DNA of 53,130 bases from a virus, in IMG/VR virus record IMGVR_UViG_3300030430_003035, positions 1 through 53,130 of that record. The stretch is one strand, 5' to 3'. Within the stretch, counting starts at the first letter, position 1. Every line of letters begins with the position of its first letter. Under the pieces are notes generated by a model. The model was not told the origin of the DNA. It worked only from the letters and a program-made list of their open reading frames with translations, and did no database searches. The position numbers and the translations under genes are program-made. Below are positions 6,982 to 13,397 of this stretch, piece by piece.

Positions 6982-7140
6982 TCATCGTATCAGCGAGCGT
7001 ATTATACCCACGTCTATCGTTCCGTACGTTCTGTGTACCTTGAGTAGGTACGACTCAGCCTCCTTCCATTCCGGTAGGTTTGTATGTATCTTACCTTCGT
7101 ACACACGAATCGCTCTTCTTATTTTCTCCAATTCATTCAT
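6982..7140 (-). CDS. Hypothetical protein (52 aa)
   Basis: Encodes MNELEKIRRAIRVYEGKI and ends GIIRSLIR. Its start overlaps the stop of the upstream gene within ATGAATGA. Basic and helical. Function unknown. Confidence 0.6.
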   Translation of the reverse strand: MNELEKIRRAIRVYEGKIHTNLPEWKEAESYLLKVHRTYGTIDVGIIRSLIR

Positions 7141-7321
7141 AGTTCAAATGTTTTGTGTATAGTTCAGGCGCATTGTGATGCGTCATCCATTCGCAGTTAT
7201 CTACACGATGGTTCATACTAATGAAGTCCTCAAGAAATTTTTCGTATCCAACAGGAAGTGAATACACACATACCTTCCCACTCTCAAAATCTAATACTGT
7301 TACATACTTGGCTCTACTCAT
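7133..7321 (-). CDS. Hypothetical protein (62 aa)
   Basis: A 62-residue protein starting MSRAKYVTVLDFESGKV, with a likely beta-hairpin N-terminus and a His/Asn-rich C-terminal half. ATGA overlaps on both sides tie it into a three-gene cluster (7,425 to 6,982). No family recognised. Confidence 0.65.
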   Translation of the reverse strand: MSRAKYVTVLDFESGKVCVYSLPVGYEKFLEDFISMNHRVDNCEWMTHHNAPELYTKHLNYE

Positions 7322-7425
7322 AGCATAGCATTTTTTCTCAAGTTCAACACAAGGTGCAATACTGCTTGCCCAAGCAAGGACAAGCCCATCATAGCCTGCA
7401 CAAGGCTCAAAATCAAATCAATCAT
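7318..7425 (-). CDS. Small membrane peptide (35 aa)
   Basis: Encodes MIDLILSLVQAMMGLSLL and more, almost entirely one hydrophobic helix with a basic C-terminal end (NLRKNAML). ATGA overlap with the next gene. It begins 16 bases after the 3' end of tRNA-like element C. Function unknown; one of several single-span peptides in the early block. Confidence 0.6.
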   Translation of the reverse strand: MIDLILSLVQAMMGLSLLGQAVLHLVLNLRKNAML

Positions 7426-7440
7426 CGGTCATTCATTTAG

Positions 7441-7482
7441 TGAGTGTAGGGGGAATCGAACCCCCTCGTGTACCATACACCC
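7441..7482 (-). ncRNA. tRNA-like element C (acceptor plus T-arm minihelix)
   Basis: On the minus strand GGGTGTA/TACACTC (7,476-7,482 with 7,442-7,448, one G-U pair) is directly stacked on a perfect T arm, GGGGG-TTCGATT-CCCCC (7,449-7,465). Only a 10-base linker lies where D and anticodon arms would be. This is the geometry of a tRNA top-half minihelix of about 41 nt. A separate 7-bp inverted repeat ATGGACT/AGTCCAT (7,484-7,525) lies 5'. An alternative is a longer, mismatched acceptor starting further upstream. Confidence 0.45.
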
Positions 7483-7529
7483 TATGGACTCATACTTTCG
7501 GTTAGCCTAGAACTTAAAAGTCCATCCAT

Positions 7530-7664
7530 CTACGCTGACCTAACCCGGCATACAGGGACGCATCGCTTAAACCGGGTGTGATGCGCCCGAAGGAAAGTAA
7601 ACACGCCATATAGTTTACTTTTACGATAGTGGTTTCGCCTACTATCAACCCAAAAGATGCACAT
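7530..7664 (-). CDS. Possible small basic Cys-containing protein (44 aa)
   Basis: This frame starts MCIFWVDSRRNHYRKSK right after the stop of the zinc-ribbon gene and ends near element C. It is very basic, with a CVPVC pair near the end. The same stretch also holds hairpins (GATAGT/ACTATC and GTAAAC/GTTTAC), so it could instead be structured RNA. Confidence 0.35.
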   Translation of the reverse strand: MCIFWVDSRRNHYRKSKLYGVFTFLRAHHTRFKRCVPVCRVRSA

Positions 7665-7772
7665 CTACTCGCAGTTGAGACACTCGTCTCTTTCGAGTTC
7701 TTCATTCCATTCAACGCTGTATACAAGGTCGCCACAGCAACCGCATATATAAAGCACAGGTTCGTTCATCAT
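7665..7772 (-). CDS. Small zinc-ribbon protein (34-35 aa)
   Basis: Encodes MNEPVLYICGCCGDLVYS and more, ending ECLNCE. Two Cys pairs (CGCC and CLNC) about 20 residues apart form a compact zinc ribbon. ATGATG offers two starts three bases apart (7,772 or 7,769). Such mini-ribbons in phages often bind host proteins or nucleic acid, but no function is assignable here. Confidence 0.7.
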   Translation of the reverse strand: MMNEPVLYICGCCGDLVYSVEWNEELERDECLNCE

Positions 7773-7788
7773 AAAGCAATTAATTTAG

Positions 7789-7852
7789 GGGACTACGAGC
7801 ATCACGAATGCTCAGTACGACAAGGCATAGTTATACCTTTCGTAGATAGTCC
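7789..7852 (-). ncRNA. tRNA-like element D, 64 nt, no D arm
   Basis: On the minus strand GGACTAT/GTAGTCC (7,846-7,852 with 7,790-7,796, one G-U pair) encloses a perfect 5-bp T-arm-like hairpin GAGCA-TTCGTGA-TGCTC. Between them one long hairpin forms (TACGA-AAGG pairing with CCTT-TCGTA). Layout and acceptor start match element B, and both share the repeated 5' leader. The T loop is non-canonical (T instead of A58) and CCA is not encoded (CTA instead). Confidence 0.5.
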
Positions 7853-7873
7853 GTTTTAGGTGTGGTCTCCACC
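7848..7873 (-). repeat. Repeated leader of tRNA-like element D
   Basis: AGTCCGTTTTAGGTGTGGTCTCCAC on the plus strand matches the leader before element B at 6,886-6,909, with only small differences in the middle. Confidence 0.6.
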
Positions 7874-7882
7874 GCCAACAAG

Positions 7883-8104
7883 TTACTTGCGCTTGGCTCT
7901 ACGAGCCTCACGCTGGGCTTGTGCCCTGTACACCTTGCGGTCTATCTGCTCGGCGTACCTTATCTCAAGTGCATCGGCTTTCATCTTGCCTCGTGCCTTA
8001 CGTTTGCTTGAGTTTGCGGTCTTGCCTCCAAGTGAAGGTGCGCTCACCACTCGGACTACGTACTCGTAGCCCTTGTGGTTGCGGTGTGTTGCGAACATAC
8101 CCAT
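7883..8104 (-). CDS. Small highly basic protein (73 aa)
   Basis: A 73-residue protein whose C-terminal half is a long Arg/Lys/Ala helix ending RREARRAKRK-like, with a short beta-rich N-terminus (GYEYVVRVVSAPS). The charge suits nucleic-acid binding. It overlaps the upstream gene by one base. No family recognised. Confidence 0.7.
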   Translation of the reverse strand: MGMFATHRNHKGYEYVVRVVSAPSLGGKTANSSKRKARGKMKADALEIRYAEQIDRKVYRAQAQREARRAKRK

Positions 8105-8364
8105 TAGTCGGCAGGGTTTTCGGCGGATAAATCCGCAGGGTTGAGGAACATATCCGCATTGCCTTGTACGAGTAGTGCGAACTGCGGGTCCTGTGTGCTT
8201 AAGTACGCCCCGCTAAGCATGTCTGTGAAGAAGTTGAAACTTGCGAAGGCATCGGTGTTTAGGAAATCCTCGAAAAGTGTCTCGACGAAATCGCGCCCTA
8301 ACTTGCGCTCAAGGGCTTGTAAGAGTGCTTGTGTGCTTGGGCTTGTGTTGTCTGATTTTTGCAT
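8104..8364 (-). CDS. Hypothetical protein, first gene of the early block (86 aa)
   Basis: An acidic, Phe- and Leu-rich 86-residue protein (LLQALERKLGRDFVETLF, then FLNTDAFASFNFFTDML). It is the most promoter-proximal minus-strand gene, directly next to the large non-coding region, so it is likely expressed first on infection. That makes a host-takeover role plausible but unproven. Confidence 0.7.
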   Translation of the reverse strand: MQKSDNTSPSTQALLQALERKLGRDFVETLFEDFLNTDAFASFNFFTDMLSGAYLSTQDPQFALLVQGNADMFLNPADLSAENPAD

Positions 8365-8414
8365 TGTGTGTAATTCTTATTTGGTTAAACAATCAATCGA
8401 ACACCACAAACATC

Positions 8415-8420
8415 TGTCAA
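8415..8420 (-). promoter_or_regulatory. Possible -35-like element of the early promoter
   Basis: The minus strand reads TTGACA 51 bases upstream of the first early gene's ATG, within AT-rich DNA. I do not see a convincing -10 or TAnnTTTG partner at the right spacing, so this is weak. Confidence 0.25.
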
Positions 8421-8761
8421 GTTTTTTTAATAATATCACAACAAAATGTTAAAATCCCTGCGCATTATGCCCACCAATTTTCCTGTGTGCGTGATCTGGG
8501 AGCGTCATACACGTGCATGATACAGCGGGTTAGTCAGCCTCTCAGTCCTTTCCGCCTGCGAATGAGCAAGGCTTGCCTTGCGAAGGTGTGGGTGAGGCTT
8601 GAGTGAGGTAGGCTTGTGTGAGGTGTGCGGTACGGCTTTGCCGTTAACACTCTTTAACATTTGCCCAAATAGGCGATTTCGCATTTTAAGGTATGCTGAA
8701 GGGCTTGAAAGGGTGCTTGAGGTACTTGGGGTAGGGCGATGTCGAGAAAGTGTATAGATAT

Positions 8762-8786
8762 CCCTATAACACTACGTATTATAGGG
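8762..8786. repeat. Perfect 8-bp inverted repeat
   Basis: CCCTATAA at 8,762-8,769 and TTATAGGG at 8,779-8,786 with a nine-base spacer, flanked by TAT/TATA on both sides. It could be an operator or a hairpin in the non-coding region. Confidence 0.6.
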
Positions 8787-8831
8787 TATATATACAAGAA
8801 AAAGTTGAGAAAAACAAGACCAAAAACACGC

Positions 8832-8873
8832 TTTAACAAAATTTTAACAGGACGTTTTAACAAGGCTTTAACA
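8832..8873 (+). repeat. Four phased TTTAACA iterons
   Basis: TTTAACA occurs at 8,832, 8,843, 8,856 and 8,867, so successive copies are 11, 13 and 11 bases apart, close to one helical turn. A fifth copy lies at 8,653. An A+T-rich run (AAATTTTTTTTG) follows. Phased iterons beside an A+T-rich stretch are typical of initiator-binding origins. Confidence 0.55.
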
Positions 8874-9062
8874 AATTTTTTTTGTATTCACGTATGTGGG
8901 CAGGTGCGCGTGGTATGTGTGTACATACGGAATCTGGCGGGCGCATAATGCGAGCGTAAGATATACGTGTATGTACGAGGTTATTTTAATCCGTTTTTAG
9001 GCACTCTCTCCCCTTGTGCTATACATTGCCCCTTAAAGAATTAGTTATGCTCTTAAATGCTT

Positions 9063-9362
9063 TCTGAGGTGCCTTAGTGTGCATCCATTAGTGGGTTATG
9101 GTGTGGTGTGGTTATGGCGGGGTGGTGTGTGGACGTGTATTGTTCGTCCTCTCTTACGTACAAGAGCGGGGGCGCAGGGCTGTGGGGGCACCCTATGCAG
9201 GCACGTACAAACGCACTGCTCACGAGCGCACTGGCGCGTGAACGTACACATGCACGTACCATGTGCAGGCACGAGCGCAAAAAGCGCAAACCTGTGCAGG
9301 CAAACGCATGCAGACACACCCCCGTTCGCTTGCGGGCGCGTTTGGGTGTGCGCGCGCGTACG
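9063..9362. other. GC-rich island with short direct repeats
   Basis: This 300-base stretch is clearly richer in G+C than the rest of the window and full of GTACGT, GCGCG and GTGTGG runs. TGTGCAGGCA occurs at 9,262 and 9,293, and a near-copy TATGCAGGCA at 9,194. Open frames on both strands here reflect scarcity of A+T-rich stop codons, not genes. Possible packaging, origin or foreign DNA segment. Confidence 0.55.
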
Positions 9363-9452
9363 TCCCTATATACATATAATCCCCACAAAAAACATTTCTC
9401 AGCAATTTTTCCCAGATCTGGTGCAGAAAATTCTAATAGTAGTACCCCCATA

Positions 9453-9483
9453 ACAAAAAACCCAACTGAAAATCAGATGGGTT
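9453..9483 (-). terminator. Intrinsic terminator for the DUF5675-like gene
   Basis: On the minus strand AACCCA-(mismatch)-CTGA pairs with TCAG-TGGGTT around a short loop and is followed by TTTTTTG. It lies about 230 bases downstream of the 9,712-10,164 gene. Confidence 0.7.
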
Positions 9484-9711
9484 CTTCTGTTCACTGTAAA
9501 ACGTAAGTGCATGCGAAAAATTTTGAGCAAAATAGGGGCCCTTTGTAACGGAGCACCTTACGATTACTTCTAAACTGTACATGCAAGCGTTATAAAATCC
9601 AATGTGACTATCGTCTTGGATTAAATAACTACTGTGCACTACTTAAATCCTTAGTACGGTGTGAAGGTACACTAAATTTTAATAAAAGTCAATAGGTATA
9701 AACAACTATTT
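9484..9711. other. Untranslated stretch 3' of the DUF5675-like gene
   Basis: About 230 bases between the gene's stop and its terminator. It has a perfect 7-bp inverted repeat AATCCAA/TTGGATT (9,596-9,602 and 9,616-9,622) and the palindrome-like AGGGGCCCT near 9,534. The one open frame here (9,433-9,639, minus) runs through the terminator hairpin, so I do not call it. Confidence 0.4.
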
Positions 9712-10164
9712 TTACGCATAATCTTCATAAGTTATCCAAACGTCCTCACCTTCGGATAATGCTTGGGCAATCCCAGGATATATGTCCTTATATGCGCTAG
9801 TGCTGCTACCAATAAAGCCTTTCATGTCTGCAGAGCGACCTACAAGCAGGCATCCTGCTGTGTGTTCGTCTGTGTTTCCTATATGAATCAAGATATATTC
9901 AAAGTTTGGTACATCTCTTACCCATAACATACCCTTATGCATCTTCGGAAACTTATCGCTGTAGCGAGCATGATGTCCCCCCACCTTTCTAAAAGTTATC
10001 TTGTATCTGCCTGCAGGTATTCTTGTTTCACTCATTACCTTTTTGGTACGGTGTTCATCTTCTAGTGTGAAGCAGAGAAACTCTCTCTCCTCACCTACTT
10101 CTTTGTACAGCGATCCGATGGTAAAATCATCAGAACTATACATTCTTATTACTCTTAGTTCCAT
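9712..10164 (-). CDS. DUF5675-like protein, candidate peptidoglycan-active enzyme
   Basis: A 150-residue protein with the block pattern of DUF5675: an N-terminal FTLEDEHRTKK (about residues 31-41), IPAGRYKI (49-56) and a C-terminal HIGNTDEHTAGCLLVG (93-108). The His...Gly-Cys arrangement resembles the catalytic segment of L,D-transpeptidase-like folds, which is inference. It is transcribed away from the late block from a promoter back to back with the late promoter. With no classical endolysin visible elsewhere, it is the best candidate for the muralytic enzyme, though an accessory cell-wall role is equally possible. Confidence 0.7.
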   Translation of the reverse strand: MELRVIRMYSSDDFTIGSLYKEVGEEREFLCFTLEDEHRTKKVMSETRIPAGRYKITFRKVGGHHARYSDKFPKMHKGMLWVRDVPNFEYILIHIGNTDEHTAGCLLVGRSADMKGFIGSSTSAYKDIYPGIAQALSEGEDVWITYEDYA

Positions 10165-10169
10165 AACAA

Positions 10170-10177
10170 CAAAGATA
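10170..10177 (-). promoter_or_regulatory. Bacteroidota -7 box for the DUF5675-like gene
   Basis: The minus strand reads TATCTTTG (TAnnTTTG), ending five bases before the ATG at 10,164. It lies next to the opposite-strand -7 box at 10,179, giving a compact divergent promoter pair. Confidence 0.6.
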
Positions 10178-10178
10178 G

Positions 10179-10186
10179 TATATTTG
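10179..10186 (+). promoter_or_regulatory. Bacteroidota -7 box, first late gene
   Basis: TATATTTG matches TAnnTTTG and ends exactly four bases before the ATG at 10,191. Transcription would start at or next to the start codon, so the message should be leaderless. Confidence 0.7.
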
Positions 10187-10190
10187 CAGT

Positions 10191-10778
10191 ATGAGTTTAA
10201 TTAATTTATACAACAACGGACAATACTACAAGTGCTCAGACAAGAATACTGTGCACTCGTATGTAGAAGGGTATTACACGCATGAGTTTAAAAACCCAGA
10301 GCGTGTAGAAAGAATTTTAGAAATAGGCATTTGGACCGGAGGAAGTATGCTTCTTTGGAGCGATTGGTTCCCTAATGCACAAGTTATCGGGTTTGATAAC
10401 AACCCACATGCTATTGATCAGGCTGAAAAGACCAGAAAGAAGTGGTACAAGGATAACGACTATAGTAGAGTTCTTATGAGATTAAGAGATGCGTACACTT
10501 TGGATACAGTGGCGCGAGTAGAGGATGACTCTTGTGACTACATTATAGACGATGGCCCACATACATTGGACTCAATGAAGTATGCTATCAAACATTATTT
10601 AAAGAAGGTAAAGCCAGGAGGCAAACTTATTATTGAAGACGTGCAGTCTATTAGTTGGTTTGACGAGTTGGAAGATGTTTCTGAGGAAGTAAAGGATTTG
10701 GTAAAAGAATGCAAAAGGGTTGTTCTCGATACCGATTACCGATACGACGACTTAATATTTGAGATAACAAGAAAATGA
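10191..10778 (+). CDS. Class I SAM-dependent methyltransferase
   Basis: A 195-residue Rossmann methyltransferase. Motif I is ILEIGIWTGGSM (residues 42-53), the acidic adenosine-contact motif follows as VIGFDNNP (65-72), and IIDDGPHTLDS (118-128) is the post-II segment typical of the cephalosporin-hydroxylase/TylF-like Methyltransf_23/24 group. The PGGKLIIEDV block (142-151) completes the fold. Substrate unknown: a small molecule, glycan or protein is more likely than DNA. It is the first plus-strand gene and overlaps the next by ATGA. Confidence 0.8.
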   Translation: MSLINLYNNGQYYKCSDKNTVHSYVEGYYTHEFKNPERVERILEIGIWTGGSMLLWSDWFPNAQVIGFDNNPHAIDQAEKTRKKWYKDNDYSRVLMRLRDAYTLDTVARVEDDSCDYIIDDGPHTLDSMKYAIKHYLKKVKPGGKLIIEDVQSISWFDELEDVSEEVKDLVKECKRVVLDTDYRYDDLIFEITRK

Positions 10779-10909
10779 GTGAACCTAAAAAGAAAAAGAA
10801 GAAGTACAAGGTTAGAGGAGTGCTTGTAGAAGAGTTACCAGAAGGGCGCCTTACTCCTTACGAGAAAACAATATTTGATTTTTTTAAAAGAAAAAAGAAA
10901 AAGAGATAA
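10775..10909 (+). CDS. Small Lys-rich protein (44 aa)
   Basis: Encodes MSEPKKKKKKYKVRGVLVEE and ends KRKKKKR. The ATG overlaps the methyltransferase stop as ATGA. Poly-lysine at both ends suggests nucleic-acid or virion-DNA binding. No family recognised. Confidence 0.6.
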   Translation: MSEPKKKKKKYKVRGVLVEELPEGRLTPYEKTIFDFFKRKKKKR

Positions 10910-10911
10910 TC

Positions 10912-11211
10912 GTGTTATACAGAACCGGAGGAAAAAAGAGAGACCCCAAAGTAGGTACAGGTAAAAAACCTAAAGGAAGCGGCAGACGTCTGTATACAGA
11001 TGAGAATCCAAAAGACACTGTAAGCATTAAGTTTGCTACAGTGGAAGATGCTAAAGAAACCATAAAGAAGGTAAAGAATATAAATAAACCTTATGCTCGT
11101 AAAATACAAATACTAACGGTATTAGAACAAAGAGCCAAGGTTATGAAGAAGATGGAACAAGCACGCCTAGCAAAGAAGGCTAAAGAAGATTTAAAAAAGA
11201 ACAGAAAATGA
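10912..11211 (+). CDS. Conserved small phage protein, GKKPKGSGRRLYTDENP type
   Basis: A 99-residue basic protein with the motif GTGKKPKGSGRRLYTDENP (about residues 16-34) followed by KDTVSIKF. This block is common in marine phages as a short stand-alone or C-terminal domain of unknown function. The rest is a Lys-rich helix. No ATG is available; a GTG at 10,912, two bases after the previous stop, is the likely start. It overlaps the next gene by ATGA. Confidence 0.75.
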   Translation: MLYRTGGKKRDPKVGTGKKPKGSGRRLYTDENPKDTVSIKFATVEDAKETIKKVKNINKPYARKIQILTVLEQRAKVMKKMEQARLAKKAKEDLKKNRK

Positions 11212-11414
11212 AACTAAAGAAACTAAAAAAGTCACTAAAGGTTGACCCACCAAAAGGATTTCACTGGATGTTAGAAAACGGAAGGTTTTATTTAATGAAG
11301 GGAGACTATAAGCCACACAAAGGAGCAGTTCCTCAAGCAGACTTTAGATTGGTAACTCACGATAAGGGTGCTCCAGACAAGGCTATGGATGCTGCTCGTA
11401 AGGCTCGTAGTTAA
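11208..11414 (+). CDS. Hypothetical protein (68 aa)
   Basis: A basic 68-residue protein (MKLKKLKKSLKVDPPKGFHW), with a central beta segment and a C-terminal HDKGAPDKAMDAARKARS. ATGA overlap with the upstream gene, and its 3' end overlaps the convergent winged-helix gene by 32 bases. Function unknown. Confidence 0.65.
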   Translation: MKLKKLKKSLKVDPPKGFHWMLENGRFYLMKGDYKPHKGAVPQADFRLVTHDKGAPDKAMDAARKARS

Positions 11415-11844
11415 AAGGTTCTTCACCTCGCATCTTTCTATTTATTCGTGCGACCATTAATCTTCCTTTTTGGGAGAGAGCATAGCGCACTCTATAATTA
11501 AACTTTGTTTCTTCTCTAAAGAAATAGTCCTGAACAGAGTTCGTTGGGGTTAGTTTATCAAAATGTTTGTATATGTATTCCTTTTTAAGTAAAGGATAGA
11601 TTATACGGTCTGCCATTTTGCGCGGGCTTTTATTCATTGCATTAGATACATGCTGTATAGTCCAGAACTCCAGATCGTAAATAAATAATATGAACTCTAA
11701 CTCTGCTTTACCTAAATCATAATTCTGTTTAACGTCTGTATATAGGTAATGTAGATTCTTTAGAGGATTATCCTGTACGTATTTCTTTTCTATCTTAGAG
11801 AACTCACGAAACTTTTTCTTTCGGCTTACCGTACTTTTAGGCAT
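11383..11844 (-). CDS. Winged-helix DNA-binding protein, putative regulator
   Basis: A 153-residue basic protein on the minus strand within the late block. The central region (about residues 50-125) reads as a winged helix-turn-helix of MarR/PadR type: an AELEFILFIYDLEFWTIQHV helix, a turn and recognition helix around NKSPRKMADRIIYPLLKK, then a wing ending YALSQKGRLMVARI. It faces the plus-strand genes on both sides, so it may control the promoter at 11,850 or the switch to late expression. It could equally be a structural wHTH protein. Confidence 0.65.
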   Translation of the reverse strand: MPKSTVSRKKKFREFSKIEKKYVQDNPLKNLHYLYTDVKQNYDLGKAELEFILFIYDLEFWTIQHVSNAMNKSPRKMADRIIYPLLKKEYIYKHFDKLTPTNSVQDYFFREETKFNYRVRYALSQKGRLMVARINRKMRGEEPFNYEPYEQHP

Positions 11845-11849
11845 ATCTG

Positions 11850-11857
11850 TATCTTTG
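11850..11857 (+). promoter_or_regulatory. Bacteroidota -7 box before the fibre-like gene
   Basis: TATCTTTG (TAnnTTTG) ends 19 bases upstream of the ATG at 11,877. Confidence 0.5.
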
Positions 11858-11876
11858 TTTTTATAAAACTATTAAT

Positions 11877-12851
11877 ATGGCATCACTCAGCGGAACTAAA
11901 ATTAAAGACACCTATAACACTCTTCTTAAATTAGAGAGCGGTCCAATAACGACAAGTACAAAGATAGTAGAAGACGGACTAGGCAATGATTCGGCTTTAA
12001 AAATATCTACAAACACTGTAGAGACAACAGGTGATTTAAAAATATCAGGAACACCAGGAACAACGACTTCTGATACAAAAGCACTAATGTTAAGTACCTC
12101 TGGTGTTATAGTAACTCGTGACCTAAACTCAAGTCCAATAGGAACTACAACTATTACAGCAAACTCTCCTCTATCAGCAACAGGGTCTACTGTAGAACTA
12201 AAAGACCCAAGCGGACTTGCTCAGATAACTACGCCGGCTACCAATGATAAGTATCTGATCTGGGATGAAAGCACAAGCGCTTATAAATATATAGAGCAAG
12301 ATGATTTAGCCAATTCTATATCAACCATTATTAGCGGATTACAACCTCAAGAAATTGTAGCAAGAATGGGTGGGACTGCAGCAACTACTGCTATAGCAAC
12401 TTCTCCAACTGATGTAGTTTTTGCACCAGTGCTTTCTACCGGCACAGTTACTGGTGCTGCAACATCTTCAGTGATGTTCGGACCTAATACAAACAATATA
12501 TTTCAACTAACTAATACTACTGTCACTAATGATTCTGTAACTCCCGGTGAGAACACGGGACAATACGAAATTACAGCAGTAATGCAAATAGAGGGAGGAA
12601 GTGCTACAAACATGACTGTAGAGTTAATTGATTCTTATAACAGCGTCACTGTTTTAGCAACAGGAGTACAAGTAGTTCAAAACGGAACTAATCATATACT
12701 TCAATTTAGCCACGTGCATTATTACAACTTTTCCACAGATAGTGGTCTTAGGCTTCAGTTAAGAGTTACCGGAGCAGAGGTAGGTTCAAAAATAGTGAAA
12801 AAAGGAACGTACCTAAAAGTTAGAGCGTTAGGTGATAATATAACATTCTAA
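11877..12851 (+). CDS. Tail or head fibre-like structural protein (324 aa)
   Basis: A Ser/Thr/Gly/Ala-rich, low-Cys protein of beta-rich composition. The N-terminus (MASLSGTKIKDTYNTLLKLE) resembles the attachment end of fibre proteins in marine Bacteroidota phages, and repeated short Thr/Ser-rich strands suggest a fibrous shaft. The C-terminal 130 residues (from about residue 190) look like a compact jelly-roll-like head. It overlaps the next gene by one base. Probably a virion surface protein involved in host attachment. Confidence 0.6.
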   Translation: MASLSGTKIKDTYNTLLKLESGPITTSTKIVEDGLGNDSALKISTNTVETTGDLKISGTPGTTTSDTKALMLSTSGVIVTRDLNSSPIGTTTITANSPLSATGSTVELKDPSGLAQITTPATNDKYLIWDESTSAYKYIEQDDLANSISTIISGLQPQEIVARMGGTAATTAIATSPTDVVFAPVLSTGTVTGAATSSVMFGPNTNNIFQLTNTTVTNDSVTPGENTGQYEITAVMQIEGGSATNMTVELIDSYNSVTVLATGVQVVQNGTNHILQFSHVHYYNFSTDSGLRLQLRVTGAEVGSKIVKKGTYLKVRALGDNITF

Positions 12852-13156
12852 TGACTGCGGAAGAAAGAATACAATTCTTCCTATTACTTAGACTTAAATT
12901 AGATGAGATAGAAGAGATAATGGAAGACTATGGCGGAAAAGAAAAGTTTCTTTCAGCCTGGTGTTTTGGCGTGTATGTTCCTGAAGAAAATGAAGACACC
13001 CCAGAGAGGTATGAACTCATGACAGGAATGCACATGGCTATGGAAGAGGAGTTTGATTTAATGTCAGATACTATGGTAGACTGTTTTGAAAACAGAAGAA
13101 AAGAAGATGGCGATGAAGGCGACTCTGGAACTATAGATTATTGGATAAATAAATAA
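12851..13156 (+). CDS. Hypothetical acidic protein (101 aa)
   Basis: A helical, strongly acidic 101-residue protein (RLKLDEIEEIMEDYGG) with Met-rich central helices and an Asp/Glu/Gly-rich tail. Not recognised. It is tightly coupled to the upstream structural gene (ATG overlaps its stop). Confidence 0.65.
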   Translation: MTAEERIQFFLLLRLKLDEIEEIMEDYGGKEKFLSAWCFGVYVPEENEDTPERYELMTGMHMAMEEEFDLMSDTMVDCFENRRKEDGDEGDSGTIDYWINK

Positions 13157-13157
13157 A

Positions 13158-13397
13158 ATGGAACTAATTAGAAAAATTATTATCGGGCAAAACCCGAAAG
13201 ACGCTATGGCTTACTTTGTGGGCCAAAGAGCAGGAGAGTCGGTTATTGATTCAATAGTACTGGACGAAAGATGTTTTGTAAAACATGGAATTCGTCGTTA
13301 CCTTGTGTACATCTATAATGAAGATCTGGGCGTTATGCTTTGGAAAACTATAGATGATATGCCAGTATTAATTGAACACGATTGCGACTTTGAATGA
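13158..13397 (+). CDS. Hypothetical protein (79 aa)
   Basis: A 79-residue mixed alpha/beta protein starting MELIRKIIIGQNPKDAM. It overlaps the next gene by four bases. No recognised family. Confidence 0.65.
   Translation: MELIRKIIIGQNPKDAMAYFVGQRAGESVIDSIVLDERCFVKHGIRRYLVYIYNEDLGVMLWKTIDDMPVLIEHDCDFE

Larger units (their letters stand above)
8365..9458. other. Large non-coding region between the divergent gene blocks
   Basis: About 1.1 kb with no convincing gene: open frames here are short, overlap on both strands, and match no family. It holds TTTAACA iterons, several palindromes (CCCTATAA/TTATAGGG; GTATGT/ACATAC near 8,912-8,928) and a GC-rich island. As the only sizeable gap between the early and late blocks it is the best candidate for a replication origin, early promoter region or packaging site. 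Confidence 0.6.

Noticed and set aside
7514-7735. A 73-codon minus-strand frame
   Set aside because: It overlaps the well-supported zinc-ribbon frame (7,665-7,772) and runs towards tRNA-like element C. Composition is not protein-like.
8654-8948. Two opposite 69-codon frames in the non-coding region
   Set aside because: They cover the iterons and the CCCTATAA palindrome and mirror each other; better explained as regulatory DNA.
9074-9506. Several overlapping frames of 61-132 codons on both strands
   Set aside because: They lie in the GC-rich island, overlap each other, have biased Arg/Cys/His/Thr composition and no recognisable starts or families.
9433-9639. A 68-codon minus-strand frame
   Set aside because: It runs through the intrinsic terminator of the DUF5675-like gene and lacks any recognisable feature.
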